Origin: Deltaproteobacteria bacterium RBG_16_44_11
GTDB lineage: Bacteria > Desulfobacterota > Syntrophia > Syntrophales > Smithellaceae
Assembly (NCBI GenBank): GCA_001797845.1
Contig: MGQN01000045.1
Span: 1 to 15,293, forward strand
Direction of reading: 5' to 3'
Length of the DNA stretch: 15,293 bases
A program made the translations under genes and the position numbers. Of this stretch, positions 1 through 7,460 are shown one piece after another. Position 1 is the first letter of the stretch. The number at the start of each line of letters is the position of its first letter. A model generated the notes under the pieces. That model did not search any database. It saw only the letters and a program-made list of their open reading frames with translations, and was not told the origin of the DNA.

Positions 1-1
1 G

Positions 2-475
2 TTCTTGCAGAGAGATCCGATCGGGTTCGATGGGGGTGATGTGAATCTATATGTCTATGTGGGAAATAATCCGATAAACTTTGTTGATCCAAGTGGTACA
101 GCGTGTCAAGTTGATGTATACAGAACTGAAGCGCTTATGAGTTCTGGAATTAACGCAGGGCACGAATGGATTGTTTATGGTGGTCAATCAGTAGGATTTT
201 GGCCTAATAGAAATTGGCAGGTGATTCGCCCTGACCCGGCTGAGGTAGCAGGTGTTCCAAAAGTTTATCATTGGAGCACAACTAAATCAGAATCCGGCGA
301 AATACGATGGGGAAGCGGAGTTGGTCAAGAATGCGAATGTGCAACTTGCGAAGATATTCTCTCCTGTCTCGATTCTGTACCTAATCCAGGTTGGCGCAGC
401 CTACCTGTTTTTAATAATTGTAGGAGGTTTGTAAGATCATGGGCATTACCCGGTTGTTGTTTAGATACGAATTGA
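2..475 (+). CDS. RHS C-terminal toxin module 1, 5' partial; Cys-rich His/Cys toxin domain
   Basis: The frame is open from base 2, so the gene enters from outside the window. The first ~30 residues are the conserved end of an RHS core (RDPIGFDGG, then NNPINFVDPSG), nearly identical to modules 4 and 5 downstream. The rest, ~125 residues, is the variable toxin domain. It has GHEWIVYGG (His at residue 53), GFWPN, a Cys-rich stretch (C110, C112, C115, C121) and NNCRRFV (Cys 139). A His followed by an Asn-Cys helix start is the order seen in circularly permuted papain-like folds (LRAT / permuted NlpC), so a thiol hydrolase or transacylase acting in the envelope is possible. This is inference from motif order only. 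The RHS self-cleavage motif DPxGL reads DPSGT here. The 3' end overlaps the next gene by 37 bases, which suggests translational coupling with its immunity gene. Confidence 0.8.
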   Translation, partial: FLQRDPIGFDGGDVNLYVYVGNNPINFVDPSGTACQVDVYRTEALMSSGINAGHEWIVYGGQSVGFWPNRNWQVIRPDPAEVAGVPKVYHWSTTKSESGEIRWGSGVGQECECATCEDILSCLDSVPNPGWRSLPVFNNCRRFVRSWALPGCCLDTN

Positions 476-807
476 TATTCAGATTTTGTTTTATATTGAT
501 AATTCCTTTCATTAGCAGTGGCTGTAAAGAAAACATGGTAAAATATGATTATTTTATAGAAAAACCGACAGCAATAAAGAACGCCGATTCAATTGAAATA
601 TACCTTGGTTATACAAGAGCATCTTCCAATTGGATAAAGGCATCTTACAAGATTGAAGGCAACATCATTTATGTTTTTGGTGAATTAACATTTAAAGAAA
701 TACCACAAACTTTGTCTATTAAATTGCCCGATGCCCAAAAAAAATATAGATTGTTTTGGGTAGATGATGATGGGAAAAAAACAGAGATTATGATTCGGGA
801 AACTTAA
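439..807 (+). CDS. Putative immunity lipoprotein of module 1
   Basis: 122 residues. The N-terminus is basic and then hydrophobic, ending in ISSGC, a good lipobox with the lipidated Cys at residue 29. The mature part is rich in alternating hydrophobic/polar residues (predicted beta) with no family I recognise. An AGGAGG ribosome site at 422-427 lies 11 bases before the ATG, inside the end of the toxin frame. The overlap with the upstream toxin, small size and export signal fit a cognate immunity protein held in the envelope. That fits a toxin acting in the periplasm. The role is inferred from position. Confidence 0.7.
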   Translation: MGITRLLFRYELIFRFCFILIIPFISSGCKENMVKYDYFIEKPTAIKNADSIEIYLGYTRASSNWIKASYKIEGNIIYVFGELTFKEIPQTLSIKLPDAQKKYRLFWVDDDGKKTEIMIRET

Positions 808-823
808 CCCCTTTGTGACGGGC

Positions 824-850
824 GAATTCTGGGGAAATAACACTTAATTG
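824..850. repeat. Module-boundary motif, copy 1
   Basis: GAATTC, then TGGGG, then AAATAA and CACTTAATTG. The same motif recurs at 5523, 7442, 8821 and 8895, each time within a few tens of bases of an RHS-fragment junction. Here RHS homology begins directly after it. Confidence 0.65.
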
Positions 851-2623
851 ATTGTGGCCACCACCAATCAGAATATCGCCTATTACTACAGCTATGATGC
901 CGCCAACCGCCTTACCGGTGTTACCGATTCCAACCTGCACAATATTGATTATCAATATGACGTGGCGGGAAACAGAACAGCCATGACTACGCCGGACGGC
1001 AAGACGATTAAATACGAATATAACGCCAATAACCAAATGACGAAGATATTGACCAATAGAGGTAATTACACCTTTACCTATGATGCCCTCAATCGCAGAA
1101 TAAAACGGACTTTGCCTAACGGCACTTTCACTACTTACGCCTACGATCAGAATAGCAGGCTTACCAATATCACGCATAAGAATAATCACAATAAAATCAT
1201 CGACTCTTTCAGTTATACGCATGATAATGTCGGGAACCGTTTGACAAAAACAGAGGAAGCATCTTCGCCGCATGATCTCGATAAAACCATCAATTACGCT
1301 TATGACGCGATATATCGCCTGCAGGCCGCCACGCCGGAAAAAAGAGGCAAAGGCAAGCTTGCCGAGGCGATAAACAAATATCAAGCGGAGAACTACAGCT
1401 ATGACGCGGTGGGCAATCGTCAGAGCGGTCCCCACAGCCGGGATGCTTACTCCTACAATGCCGGCAATGAATTACTCACTTCCACCGGGCGCATTATCTT
1501 TGACAGAGATAACCAGTATGAATATGACTTAAACGGCAATCTGATTAAAAAGACGCAGACAATAAAGGGAAAATGGAGCATCGTCACCACTTACGCCTAT
1601 GACGATGAAAACAGATTAATTGAGGTCAAAATACAAAAGGGCCATAAAATCAAGGAAGTATCATTTACTTACGACCCGTTGGGAAGAAGGATTTCCAAAA
1701 CGGTGCATAAGGAAGAGTTCGTTGATGATGAAGAAGACGGCGATAACGACAATGATAAAGGAAAAGACGAAGAAAAAGATAAATTCAACAAGCACCATTA
1801 TCCAAAAACAACTTATTATGTTTATGACGACCAGAACATCATTGCCGAATACGATGAAAACAATAGATTAATCGCCAGTTATATCCACGGCCCGAACATT
1901 GACGAACCTCTTTCCGCGGAAATCAGAAATGACTGGATTTACTATCATGCGGATGGATTAGGTTCAATTACAGCCTTAACCAGTCACATGGGTCATGCTG
2001 TACAGAGATATGAATATGATTCTTTCGGCAATATGAAGCCCCATCCGCACTGGATAAAACAGCCCTACACTTACACCGGCAGAGAGTTTGACCAGGAAAC
2101 AGGATTGTATTATTATCGGGCCAGGTATTATGATGCGAAGGCGGGAAGGTTTTTGCAGAGAGATCCGATACTGCATCCAGCTATCGGTAATTATAGAAGT
2201 TGCAGAGGGATTTCATCGACATATCAAAATTTCTTACCGGCATTCGAAAAGCTCATAAGAAATCCGCAGAATTTGAACCATTATGCGTATGCAAAAAACA
2301 ATCCTCTCAAATATATTGATCCGCTTGGTTTAGCGTGTGGGTCCGATTGGAATGAACCAATTGTACCCGATGACTGGGGTTTATGGGACTTCACCGGCCC
2401 TTGTGAAATTCATGACTACTGTTATTCTTCTTATTGTGGGGTTTCAAAACTTATATGCGATCTTGAGTTTTTCGGTAATATGATGGGTGTGTGCATGACA
2501 TCAGGACCTTCATTTCCACTTTGTACTGGTGTAGCAAACCTTTACTATCTTGCAGTAACAGTAGGCGCATGGCCAGCATACTTTAATGCGCAGAAGGTGG
2601 TATGCGACCATTGCAATGAATAA
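848..2623 (+). CDS. Orphan RHS core fragment with phospholipase A2-like toxin (module 2)
   Basis: This is the longest RHS fragment in the window. Residues ~10-450 contain many YD repeats (YDAANRLTGV, YDVAGNRTAM, YDALNRRIKR) and an acidic/Lys low-complexity insert at ~290-318. The end of the core differs from its siblings: RDPILHPAIG and ~30 extra residues replace the usual RDPIGFDGGD, then KYIDPLGL gives a canonical self-cleavage motif. The toxin domain holds CEIHDYCY (C519, H522, D523), the calcium-binding and catalytic signature of secreted phospholipase A2, followed by more Cys and a CDLEFFGNM helix. It should therefore hydrolyse membrane phospholipids. The only start is a TTG just after an in-frame TAA and there is no ribosome site, so it is probably a silent cassette or a truncated gene. 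No same-strand immunity gene follows; a minus-strand gene does. Confidence 0.85.
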   Translation: MIVATTNQNIAYYYSYDAANRLTGVTDSNLHNIDYQYDVAGNRTAMTTPDGKTIKYEYNANNQMTKILTNRGNYTFTYDALNRRIKRTLPNGTFTTYAYDQNSRLTNITHKNNHNKIIDSFSYTHDNVGNRLTKTEEASSPHDLDKTINYAYDAIYRLQAATPEKRGKGKLAEAINKYQAENYSYDAVGNRQSGPHSRDAYSYNAGNELLTSTGRIIFDRDNQYEYDLNGNLIKKTQTIKGKWSIVTTYAYDDENRLIEVKIQKGHKIKEVSFTYDPLGRRISKTVHKEEFVDDEEDGDNDNDKGKDEEKDKFNKHHYPKTTYYVYDDQNIIAEYDENNRLIASYIHGPNIDEPLSAEIRNDWIYYHADGLGSITALTSHMGHAVQRYEYDSFGNMKPHPHWIKQPYTYTGREFDQETGLYYYRARYYDAKAGRFLQRDPILHPAIGNYRSCRGISSTYQNFLPAFEKLIRNPQNLNHYAYAKNNPLKYIDPLGLACGSDWNEPIVPDDWGLWDFTGPCEIHDYCYSSYCGVSKLICDLEFFGNMMGVCMTSGPSFPLCTGVANLYYLAVTVGAWPAYFNAQKVVCDHCNE

Positions 2624-2726
2624 ATACAGTATGGAATCTTGATAAATATGAATTGACACGGGATTTTACCTTATTTAAGACGTGTATCAGGGTCAAATTT
2701 TTGCCACAATCGTCTGGGTGCAACGG

Positions 2727-3314
2727 TTATTGTTTTTGTATAGTGAATCTTCTAGTTTCACCGTAACCTAAAATATCTATTGTGCTATTATCTCTGCCAA
2801 TATCATTAACTTGCCATCTCGCCAGCACATTTCTATAGAGTGGCGTTCCGTCAAGCATATAGATTGCAACAAAACAACGCCCTGTAGAAGCCCTTGATCT
2901 GTTCACCACCATGATCACGGGTACGCCAGCCAACTTGTCGATGCCTAGACATATAGGATGCATGTTAAATACTACTGGCAAACGTTCTTTGATAAGTGTC
3001 TCTCCCTTTCTCTGGACTAAAAACTCATGATTCTGGAAAGAAGCTACAAATCCGAATTCTGCTAATTCTACTGGATGTTTATCAATCCTTTTTATATGAA
3101 ACGAAAAATAACGAAAAATGTCCTCAAAATGAGCAGGGTGATCACATTTTATTTGATTTTTAATAATTTTTTCGGATAGTCGCGGCGAAATATATCGTTG
3201 GTAATTATTAGCTTCTTCAATATTTTTTTTTGAGTCCAAACCACCGCCTGCTACACCAAAGCCAGCGGTCAACAATCCAAGAAGTATTACGTAACTAAGG
3301 ATATTTTTTTGCAT
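2727..3314 (-). CDS. Exported protein of unknown function; candidate PLA2 immunity on the opposite strand
   Basis: 195 residues with an N-terminal signal peptide (MQKN, then a hydrophobic run through LLGLLTAGFGVAGG). The minus strand has AAAGGAC about 6 bases before the ATG, so this is a convincing gene and not an antisense shadow. I recognise no family. The second half looks beta-rich (GVPVIMVVNRS, CFVAIYMLDG, STIDILGYG). It occupies the slot where the other modules have their immunity gene, and its export signal suits protection against a periplasm-acting phospholipase, but the inverted orientation is unlike its neighbours. It could instead be an unrelated insert. Confidence 0.7.
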   Translation of the reverse strand: MQKNILSYVILLGLLTAGFGVAGGGLDSKKNIEEANNYQRYISPRLSEKIIKNQIKCDHPAHFEDIFRYFSFHIKRIDKHPVELAEFGFVASFQNHEFLVQRKGETLIKERLPVVFNMHPICLGIDKLAGVPVIMVVNRSRASTGRCFVAIYMLDGTPLYRNVLARWQVNDIGRDNSTIDILGYGETRRFTIQKQ

Positions 3315-3375
3315 GCATGTCCTTTTGCTGATGAATTAATTGTCTAGCATTTTGCCTTAATTCAACAGGTTAAGA

Positions 3376-3444
3376 TTTGTTCCCCTGTTTACCGCTATTA
3401 CTATTAAATGTAATGTAGCATAAAATGACAAATAGAGGAACAAA
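3376..3444. repeat. Short inverted repeat in the 3315-3507 intergenic gap
   Basis: TTTGTTCC at 3376-3383 and GGAACAAA at 3437-3444 form an 8-base inverted repeat with a 53-base spacer. The gap otherwise holds A+T-rich sequence and, at 3488-3497, ATTATTGAAC, a string also found at the module 5 boundary. Confidence 0.3.
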
Positions 3445-3507
3445 AATTACAGAGAGAGAAATGGGTAATTCTAAAAACATGATATTTATTATTGAACATT
3501 GTTATGA

Positions 3508-4821
3508 CGCCATGACGCGATATATCGTCTGCAGGCCGCGGAGCCGGAAAAAAGAGGCAAAGGCAAGCTTGCCGAGGCGATAAACAAATATCAAGCGGAG
3601 AACTACAGCTATGACGCCGTGGGCAACCGTCAGAGCGGCCCCTACAGCCGGGATGCTTACTCCTATAATGCCGGCAATGAATTACTCACCTCCACCGGAC
3701 GCATTATCTTTGACAGAGATAACCAGTATGAATATGACTTAAACGGCAATCTGATTAAAAAGACGCAGACAATAAAAGGCAAATGGAACATCGTCACCAC
3801 TTACGCCTATGATGATGAAAATAGGCTTACCGAAGTAAAGATTCAGAGAGGCCACAAAGTAAAAGAAATCAGCTTTACTTATGATCCGCTGGGAAGAAGG
3901 ATTTCCAAGACTGTGAACAAGGAAGAGTTCGTTGACAAAGACGATGATGAAGACAGCGACAAGAACGATGACGATAAGGGAAAAGACGAAGAAAAAGATA
4001 AATTCAATAAGCACCATTATCCAAAAACAATCTATTATGTTTATGACGAGCAGAATATCATTGCGGAGTATAATGAAAACAACAAACTGATTGCATCATA
4101 CGTTCACGGCCCGAATATTGACGAACCGCTTTCGGCGGAAATACATAACGACTGGATTTATTATCATGCCGATGGGTTAGGAAGTATCACCGCGCTAACG
4201 AGCCACATGGGACATGCCGTGCAAAGATATGAATACGATTCCTTCGGCAATATGAAGTCGCATCCGCACTGGATTACCCAGCCCTATACTTACACCGCCA
4301 GAGAGTTTGATATTGAAACTGGTTTGTATTATTATAGAGCCAGGTATTATGATGCCAAAGCTGGGAGGTTTTTGCAAAGAGATCCGATTGGGTTTGGAGG
4401 CGGCGATTATAATCTGTTTTTGTACGTAGGAAATAATCCTGTGAATTTGATTGATTCAACCGGAAAGTCTTATTTGGAATTTTATTCGAGTGGGTACTCA
4501 ATATGTCTATATTCTCGTGACAATTGTGAAATAGGATGTTGGACAGCATATAACAATGTTTGTGGGAACAAACCATCAAAATGGCAGATAGGACAAACAT
4601 ATTCTTTTTCATGGCCTAGCTACAAGGAACCTGTTTATAAGGTCGGCAGTCATGGTAACTGGATATTTAATGTTCCTGGATGTGATGGTTGTGGTGTACA
4701 TGCTGGTCGTTCAGGACCTTGGGACTGTACTGAAGGCTGCATCAGGACAACTGATGATGCAACAGGGACATTTGAAGAAACTCATAGAACAGACCGCATG
4801 CAGTACATAAGGATAAAATAA
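3508..4821 (+). CDS. Orphan RHS fragment with L,D-transpeptidase-like toxin (module 3)
   Basis: RHS homology starts at ~3508, right after an in-frame TGA at 3505. The only candidate start is a GTG at 3619 inside a YD repeat, so native initiation is doubtful. The core copies module 2 from DAIYRLQAA onward, includes an acidic insert (many D/E/K, about 3931-4020) and ends RDPIGFGGGD. The cleavage motif is degenerate (IDSTGK instead of DPxGL). The ~115-residue toxin domain is Cys-rich and carries GVHAGR (His at base 4699) and TEGCIRTT (Cys at base 4738). His-x-Gly followed by GCIR is the catalytic pattern of YkuD/L,D-transpeptidase folds, including the DUF2778/Tlde1 type of secreted effector. Predicted action: altering peptidoglycan peptide stems in the periplasm. 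The stop lies 2 bases before the next gene. Confidence 0.82.
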   Translation, partial: RHDAIYRLQAAEPEKRGKGKLAEAINKYQAENYSYDAVGNRQSGPYSRDAYSYNAGNELLTSTGRIIFDRDNQYEYDLNGNLIKKTQTIKGKWNIVTTYAYDDENRLTEVKIQRGHKVKEISFTYDPLGRRISKTVNKEEFVDKDDDEDSDKNDDDKGKDEEKDKFNKHHYPKTIYYVYDEQNIIAEYNENNKLIASYVHGPNIDEPLSAEIHNDWIYYHADGLGSITALTSHMGHAVQRYEYDSFGNMKSHPHWITQPYTYTAREFDIETGLYYYRARYYDAKAGRFLQRDPIGFGGGDYNLFLYVGNNPVNLIDSTGKSYLEFYSSGYSICLYSRDNCEIGCWTAYNNVCGNKPSKWQIGQTYSFSWPSYKEPVYKVGSHGNWIFNVPGCDGCGVHAGRSGPWDCTEGCIRTTDDATGTFEETHRTDRMQYIRIK

Positions 4822-4823
4822 AT

Positions 4824-5516
4824 ATGAAAAAGCTATTTATATATTTTATCATTTTGGTAATCCTCTGTCTTCCTTTCAATTCACGAGGGGATTGTCTGGT
4901 TGACATTGATATTTACTCGAAGAATAAACAAGAGATTCATCGACTTCTTAACAGTCCAGAGTCTAAAGTGATTTCTCAAAAGATACGAGATTTAGATAAA
5001 ATAAATAAATCGTATAGATTTTATATGAGCGCGTTGACATTTCATGTCTTTCGATTAATTGAGTCGGGCAATCACAATCTCGCGTATGAATATCTATCAA
5101 ACTATTCATGTGCTACGGACAAATCAATAGTCAGCCTTAAAAGTATGGTTAATTATTTTAATAAACCCGCAGATGGACTTAAACTAGTCTTGGAGTTCTT
5201 TCGTGATCCAGGCGATGCAAGAAGAATATTATTTGAAATGAATGAAATTCTATTTAGAGAGATACCTCCGAATGATAGGGTTGTCCCCGTTTTTCTGAAA
5301 ACTTATGGTTCTTTCTCTAGCGTGTTTACTGACATCCTCACAAAGAATTATGCAAAAGAACCTGCTGCCAGAGAAATTATCAATTATTTGATATCTAAAG
5401 ATGACATAGGAGGAGAATATATATTCGAATATGTGGAATATATTAAGAAAAATATACCGGATTACTCGCGCTATGGACCTTTGAAAAATTTCATTGATGC
5501 GAATAAAGACAACTGA
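4824..5516 (+). CDS. Putative immunity protein of module 3, exported, helical
   Basis: 230 residues. MKKLFIYF and a hydrophobic run to LPFNSRG form a signal peptide. The Cys at 24 lacks a lipobox context, so a soluble periplasmic protein is likelier than a lipoprotein. The mature part looks all-helical (for example LVLEFFRDPGDARRILFEM and AAREIINYLI), reminiscent of helical-repeat proteins, but I cannot name a family. AAGGA at 4809-4813 lies 10 bases before the ATG, within the toxin's end. It is separated from the toxin stop by 2 bases, the tight arrangement expected of an immunity gene. Confidence 0.7.
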   Translation: MKKLFIYFIILVILCLPFNSRGDCLVDIDIYSKNKQEIHRLLNSPESKVISQKIRDLDKINKSYRFYMSALTFHVFRLIESGNHNLAYEYLSNYSCATDKSIVSLKSMVNYFNKPADGLKLVLEFFRDPGDARRILFEMNEILFREIPPNDRVVPVFLKTYGSFSSVFTDILTKNYAKEPAAREIINYLISKDDIGGEYIFEYVEYIKKNIPDYSRYGPLKNFIDANKDN

Positions 5517-5522
5517 CGAAAT

Positions 5523-5550
5523 GAATTCGGGGGGTATAGCACTTAATTAT
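5523..5550. repeat. Module-boundary motif, copy 2
   Basis: GAATTC, GGGGGG, TATAG, CACTTAATTATC. It lies just after the module 3 immunity gene and starts a ~115-base gene-free segment. Confidence 0.65.
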
Positions 5551-5625
5551 CTTGACATTTTGGCGATCGGAGATTTTTCTTCAACTACTTTCGAGTGACC
5601 ATTGACAACTCAATATTGATTGCCA

Positions 5626-5635
5626 ATGCGACCCC
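5626..5635 (-). repeat. Right-hand boundary motif (inverted GGGGTCGCAT)
   Basis: ATGCGACCCC is the exact reverse complement of GGGGTCGCAT at 8948-8957. Each lies near a boundary motif, and each has a TTGAC-type string nearby. RHS homology of module 4 begins at about 5630. It may mark the far end of a small non-autonomous element covering 5523-5635. Confidence 0.45.
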
Positions 5636-6865
5636 GTGGGCAATCGTCAAACCGGCCCTCACAGCCGGGATGCTTACTCCTACAATGCCGGCAATGAATT
5701 ACTCACCTCCACAGGGCGCATTATTTGGGAAAGAGATAATCAGTATGAATATGACTTAAACGGCAATCTGATCAAAAAGACGCAGACAATCAAAAACAAA
5801 TGGAAGTTAATTACCACTTACGCCTATGATGATGAAAACAGGTTAATCGAGGTAAAAATACAAAAAGGCCATAAAATCAAGGAAGTATCATTTACTTATG
5901 ACCCGCTGGGCAGAAGAATCTCCAAAACGGTAGGACGAGCGGACTTTGAAGACGAAGACGCGGAAGATGATGACAAAGGCAAGGGAAAAGGGAAAGAAGG
6001 CGATAAGGATAAAGGCAAACATGGGAAACCTTTCCAGCCCCGTACCACTTATTATGTTTATGACGATCAGAAAATCATCGCGGAATACGATGAAAACAAT
6101 AAATTGATTGCTTCCTATGTGCACGGCCCGAACATTGACGAGCCGCTTTCCGCGGAGATACGCCGCGACTGGGTTTATTATCATGCAGACGGCCTTGGCT
6201 CAATTACCACGCTCACCAGCCACATGGGAAATGTCGTTCAAAAATATGAATATGATTCCTTCGGCAATATGCGGCCCACACCAAAATGGATTAAACAGCC
6301 CTTTACCTACACCGCAAGAGAGTTTGACCCTGAAACAGGTTTGTATTATTATCGGGCCAGGTATTATGATGCGAAAACAGGAAGGTTCATTACCAGAGAC
6401 CCGATTGGCTTCGACGGGGGTGATGTGAATCTATATGTCTATGTGGGAAATAATGCGGTGAACTATACTGACCCAACAGGCTTAGAATTGATTTCCGTAC
6501 AAGAAGGATTAAGAATAATTGCGGCTGGAGAAAAATATATAGGAACACCATATTCAGTAATGGACTGCTCTCATTTTGTTAATATTGCTTATAATGATGC
6601 TGGCTTCCCATATGATTATTTAAATACTTGGTATTTCACCAGCAGTCCAAATTTTAAAGCAGTCCCCAGTTGCCAGGCGGGGGATGTCGCACTTTTTAAA
6701 GGACACATGGGGATTTACAACCCTAATCCCCCAAAATCAGGTTACTATATTTTGAGTTCTACAACTAGTAAAGGAGTTAGATATGGAGAAGCTAAGTGGT
6801 TTGGCTCACCTAAGGGAAGCTTTAGTTGCTACAGATATGATAAAGATAAATGCCCGACTAACTAA
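5630..6865 (+). CDS. Orphan RHS fragment with NlpC/P60-like peptidase toxin (module 4)
   Basis: RHS homology begins around 5630 (frame DPVGNRQTG). The last upstream in-frame stop is TGA at 5603; the only start is the GTG at 5636 within a YD repeat, so this too looks like a cassette without its own start. The core includes a Lys/Asp/Glu-rich insert (about 5940-6040) and ends RDPIGFDGGDVNLYVYVGNN, then TDPTGL, a canonical self-cleavage site. The toxin has GTPYSVMDCSHFV (catalytic Cys at base 6566) and GDVALFKGHMGIY (His at base 6704), the ordered Cys and His motifs of NlpC/P60 (C40) cell-wall peptidases. His follows DCS where Gly is usual. Predicted action: cutting peptidoglycan stem peptides in the target periplasm. 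The 3' end overlaps the downstream gene by 29 bases. Confidence 0.85.
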   Translation, partial: DPVGNRQTGPHSRDAYSYNAGNELLTSTGRIIWERDNQYEYDLNGNLIKKTQTIKNKWKLITTYAYDDENRLIEVKIQKGHKIKEVSFTYDPLGRRISKTVGRADFEDEDAEDDDKGKGKGKEGDKDKGKHGKPFQPRTTYYVYDDQKIIAEYDENNKLIASYVHGPNIDEPLSAEIRRDWVYYHADGLGSITTLTSHMGNVVQKYEYDSFGNMRPTPKWIKQPFTYTAREFDPETGLYYYRARYYDAKTGRFITRDPIGFDGGDVNLYVYVGNNAVNYTDPTGLELISVQEGLRIIAAGEKYIGTPYSVMDCSHFVNIAYNDAGFPYDYLNTWYFTSSPNFKAVPSCQAGDVALFKGHMGIYNPNPPKSGYYILSSTTSKGVRYGEAKWFGSPKGSFSCYRYDKDKCPTN

Positions 6866-7388
6866 GAGATTTGTATTTGTCGCATTCTTCCTAAGCATGA
6901 TATTTTTCTCATGCATTAATTCTAATCCGGCATATTCAAATTCGGCAGTTATTGCAGTAAAAAAGTATTGCGACTTAGATTTTAATGGTGCCAGAATTCC
7001 TGGAGGCAATTATGATAAATTACGTAACCTCATGGCATGGGAAGAAGATCAAGATGAACCCGGGTGGGATTGTTTTATAATAATTTCAGATTATAAAATA
7101 ATAGATGAGAAAGTTAAACAAAATACGGCAATAGTTACTATTAGTTATAATGTCCTATTGCGTTTTTGCAGTGATTATTCTTTTGAAAAAAAGATTTATG
7201 CTGACAGGGTTGATTTTGAATTAAAAAAAATAGAAGGTTTTTGGAAAATAAATGAATACGTTCCTTATCCGAGAATTTCAAAAGATGTTGCCTTAAAATA
7301 TCTAAAAACCCGTTTGAAATATTTAAAACAAGACAGCGCTGAAACCGATAAGATTGTTTTACTTATTAATACTTTAGAAAAGTTATAG
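6837..7388 (+). CDS. Putative immunity lipoprotein of module 4
   Basis: I chose the ATG at 6837 over an upstream in-frame ATG at 6783 because it puts a basic N-terminus (KINARLTKR) directly before the hydrophobic signal and the lipobox-like FFSC (Cys 26). That gives 183 residues. The mature part ends with a beta-rich segment (VDFELKKIEGFWKINEYVP) that resembles NTF2-like folds, a weak impression. No ideal ribosome site is visible; AAGGGAAG lies ~18 bases upstream. The start lies inside the toxin frame, so translation may be coupled. Position and export signal support an immunity role against the NlpC-like toxin. Confidence 0.65.
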   Translation: MIKINARLTKRFVFVAFFLSMIFFSCINSNPAYSNSAVIAVKKYCDLDFNGARIPGGNYDKLRNLMAWEEDQDEPGWDCFIIISDYKIIDEKVKQNTAIVTISYNVLLRFCSDYSFEKKIYADRVDFELKKIEGFWKINEYVPYPRISKDVALKYLKTRLKYLKQDSAETDKIVLLINTLEKL

Positions 7389-7441
7389 ATCTTGCAGAGA
7401 TTATTTTGTTTCTTAAGCGACTTACAGTTAAATTATTTGTA

Positions 7442-7459
7442 AATAACAATTAATTATTG
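7442..7459. repeat. Module-boundary motif, copy 3 (degenerate)
   Basis: AATAACAATTAATTATTG matches the AATAACACTTAATT half of copy 1 and the AATTATT end of the others, but the GAATTC half is missing. RHS homology starts at 7461. Confidence 0.5.
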
Positions 7460-7460
7460 A

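Noticed and set aside
788..1435. 215-codon minus-strand open frame
   Set aside because: It lies wholly antisense to the YD-repeat coding region of module 2. Its composition is an inverse of that frame and it has no convincing ribosome site or family.
3739..4377. Minus-strand open frames within modules 3 and, similarly, 2 and 4
   Set aside because: They are antisense shadows of the RHS core; similar ones recur because the core itself is repeated.
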